Positions 62,959-64,000 of a stretch of 64,000 nt of DNA are shown here, piece by piece. Under the pieces are notes generated by a model. That model had not been told where the DNA came from and made no database searches. It worked only from the letters and a program-made list of their open reading frames with translations. Position 1 is the first letter of the stretch, and each line of letters opens with the position of its first letter. The DNA is taken from contig JBKDUF010000011.1 in assembly GCA_046339595.1 (NCBI GenBank), positions 21,247-85,246 of the forward strand. The letters run 5' to 3'. This DNA comes from Ga0077527 sp021300125 (GTDB lineage Bacteria > Pseudomonadota > Gammaproteobacteria > Burkholderiales > SG8-41). A program made the translations under genes and the position numbers.

Positions 62959-63540
62959 ATGGCCACGCTGATCCTGTTCAACAAGCCCTGCGGCGTGATC
63001 TGCCAGTTCAGCCCTTCGGGCGACAAGCCCACGCTGAGGCAGTTCATTGACCAGCCCAGCGTCTACCCGGCCGGCCGGCTGGACACCGACAGCGAAGGCC
63101 TGGTGCTGCTGACCGATGATGGTGCGCTGCAACATCAGATCGCTAATCCCCGCCACAAGATGGCCAAGACCTACTGGGCCCAGGTCGATGGCGCCGCCAC
63201 GGATGAGGCGCTGGCTCCGCTGCGGGCTGGCATCGACCTGGGCGACTTCCGGGCCTTGCCGGCCGAAGTCCGCATCGCAGAGGCACCGGAGTGGCTATGG
63301 CCGCGGCAACCGCCGATCCGGGTGCGCCAGCACATCCCCACCAGCTGGCTCGTACTCACCCTGCGTGAGGGCAAGAACCGCCAGGTGCGACGGATGACCG
63401 CTGCAGTGGGTCTGCCCACCCTGCACCTGATCCGCTACAGCGTGGGGCCCTGGTCCATCGACGGCCTTCCCCCGGGAAATCATAAGTCATTGATAATAAA
63501 TGATAATTTTTTCAGTCGCGCCAGACGGAGGGATTCCTGA
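62959..63540 (+). CDS. rluE: 23S rRNA pseudouridine synthase (RluE type)
   Basis: A 193-residue RsuA/RluE-family pseudouridine synthase without an S4 domain. The catalytic Asp is in YPAGRLDTDSEGLVLLTDDG, followed by KTYWAQVDG and the family C-terminal REGKNRQVRRMTAAVGLPTL. The start IL-FNKPCGVICQFSP fits RluE. A short AT-rich tail (IINDNFFSRARRRDS) extends past the conserved domain. Confidence 0.94.
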   Translation: MATLILFNKPCGVICQFSPSGDKPTLRQFIDQPSVYPAGRLDTDSEGLVLLTDDGALQHQIANPRHKMAKTYWAQVDGAATDEALAPLRAGIDLGDFRALPAEVRIAEAPEWLWPRQPPIRVRQHIPTSWLVLTLREGKNRQVRRMTAAVGLPTLHLIRYSVGPWSIDGLPPGNHKSLIINDNFFSRARRRDS

Positions 63541-63654
63541 CGAAATCCCTCCCCCGGCTGTCAACCGCCCCCGATAGCCGGCGTTATTGGCTCTGACCGA
63601 CTTTTCGGTCCAGGGCTCAAACAGCCTGGTTGATCAACCATTAATGAGGAAATC

Positions 63655-63786
63655 ATGAACAAACTGTTCGCCGCCATCATCGCCGCCGTGTTCTCGACCG
63701 TCGCCATCGCCCCGGCCGGTGCCGCCGAGAAGAAGGAAGAGAAAAAGGCCGAGAAGAAAGAAGAGAAAAAAGCCGAGAAGAAGTAA
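63655..63786 (+). CDS. Small exported Lys/Glu-rich protein (first tandem copy)
   Basis: A 43-residue product: a signal peptide (MNKLFAAIIAAVFSTVAIAP, cut near AGAA) followed by a tail of only Glu, Lys and Ala in an EKKEEKKA pattern. The ribosome site TGAGGAA is strong. It is too short for most gene finders. The tail would be a highly charged helix in the periplasm. No function is known. A near-copy starts at 63,954. Confidence 0.78.
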   Translation: MNKLFAAIIAAVFSTVAIAPAGAAEKKEEKKAEKKEEKKAEKK

Positions 63787-63803
63787 TCTCGCATTTCTCT
63801 GGT

Positions 63804-63840
63804 AAAGGCAGGGGGGTACCCCCCTGCCTTTTCTTTTTTG
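63804..63840 (+). terminator. Rho-independent terminator after the small exported protein
   Basis: A perfect 28-base palindrome (63804-63831, centred on GGTACC) is followed by TCTTTTTT. It forms a GC-rich hairpin 18 bases past the stop. Confidence 0.85.
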
Positions 63841-63873
63841 GAGCGGATTGTTACAGTGCGGCCTGCAACGCCT

Positions 63874-63899
63874 CATGCCGGCCACTTCCGGCCGGCATG
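63874..63899. repeat. Inverted repeat upstream of the second tandem copy
   Basis: CATGCCGGCC and GGCCGGCATG flank ACTTCC. It has only three T after it, so it is at best a secondary terminator. It lies 55 bases ahead of the second small gene. Confidence 0.5.
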
Positions 63900-63953
63900 T
63901 TTCCGGCGGGGCTCCGGGATCCACCCGGTCAATCCACCAAAAATGAGGAAATC

Positions 63954-64000
63954 ATGACCAAACTGTTCGCCGCCTTCGTGGCCGCCCTGTTCTCGATCGT
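63954..64000 (+). CDS. Small exported protein, second tandem copy (cut by window edge)
   Basis: Only 15 codons are visible: MTKLFAAFVAALFSI, the start of a signal peptide closely similar to the gene at 63,655. The upstream AAATGAGGAAATC is nearly identical in both, so this is a tandem duplication with 299 bases between starts. The rest lies beyond the window. Confidence 0.75.
   Translation, partial: MTKLFAAFVAALFSI

Overview
The window looks like the chromosome of a betaproteobacterium, probably from the Burkholderiales. It is GC-rich and densely coded. The support is gene content: three Bug/TctC-type solute-binding proteins; betaproteobacterial families such as DUF3579 next to argD, DUF934 after cysI, and a short HslV-like proteasome homologue; a CysB that begins with TTG; and a minor-pilin/PilY1 operon beside ispH-lspA-ileS-ribF. 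I see no integrase, transposase, phage module or CRISPR array. One short AT-rich gene relic (about 39,620-39,957) and one dispersed-repeat-like element (51,043-51,355) are the only signs of past insertion.

Layout. 1-5.9 kb: catabolic-type genes (two Bug proteins, a flavin-reductase-like protein, an alpha/beta hydrolase, a class II aldolase, an atypical SDR) and a catalytically dead HtrA-like protein. 5.97-6.6 kb: tRNA-Thr(CGT) and a Fur-family regulator with a self-operator. 6.7-15.4 kb: type IV pilus minor pilins (pilE-like, fimT, pilV, pilW, pilX), a large pilY1 and a TonB-like protein. 15.4-20.7 kb (minus): ribF-ileS-lspA-ispH. 20.7-24.8 kb: assimilatory sulfite reduction (cysI, DUF934, cobA for siroheme) divergent from cysB. 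24.8-29.4 kb: a Bug protein, then a complete PhnD-C-E-E ABC transporter whose binding protein resembles the family annotated as putative selenate-binding. 29.5-36.3 kb: murJ, rpsT, DUF3579, argD-argF-argG, ppnP and a betaproteobacterial proteasome homologue. 36.3-39.6 kb: yajQ, chrA, a class I amidotransferase and a retropepsin-like protease. 40-45 kb (minus): xseB-ispA-dxs-folE-ribBA, which are isoprenoid and cofactor genes.

45.15-53.5 kb is the most interesting stretch. It holds a radical SAM protein of the ArsS (rSAM/selenodomain) type, a second PhnD and PhnE with no ATPase, a calcineurin-like phosphoesterase, a fused TVP38-disulfide oxidoreductase, a DUF547 protein, and two small glycosyltransferase-like proteins of the TIGR04283 and TIGR04282 types. 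These families recur together in gene sets annotated as arsenosugar or rSAM/selenodomain-associated. The arsM methyltransferase is absent here.

53.7-64 kb: a lone Rieske oxygenase, a sulfurtransferase, DUF2784, flavocytochrome c sulfide dehydrogenase with its monohaem cytochrome, clpA-clpS, a cold-shock protein, a well-expressed-looking 458-residue protein I cannot identify, rluE, and two tandem small exported proteins, the first Lys/Glu-rich, the second cut by the window edge.

Sulfur, selenium and arsenic-type chemistry recurs through the window (cysI/cysB, PhnD-type oxyanion transporters, ArsS-like cluster, sulfurtransferase, sulfide dehydrogenase), but co-regulation is inference only.
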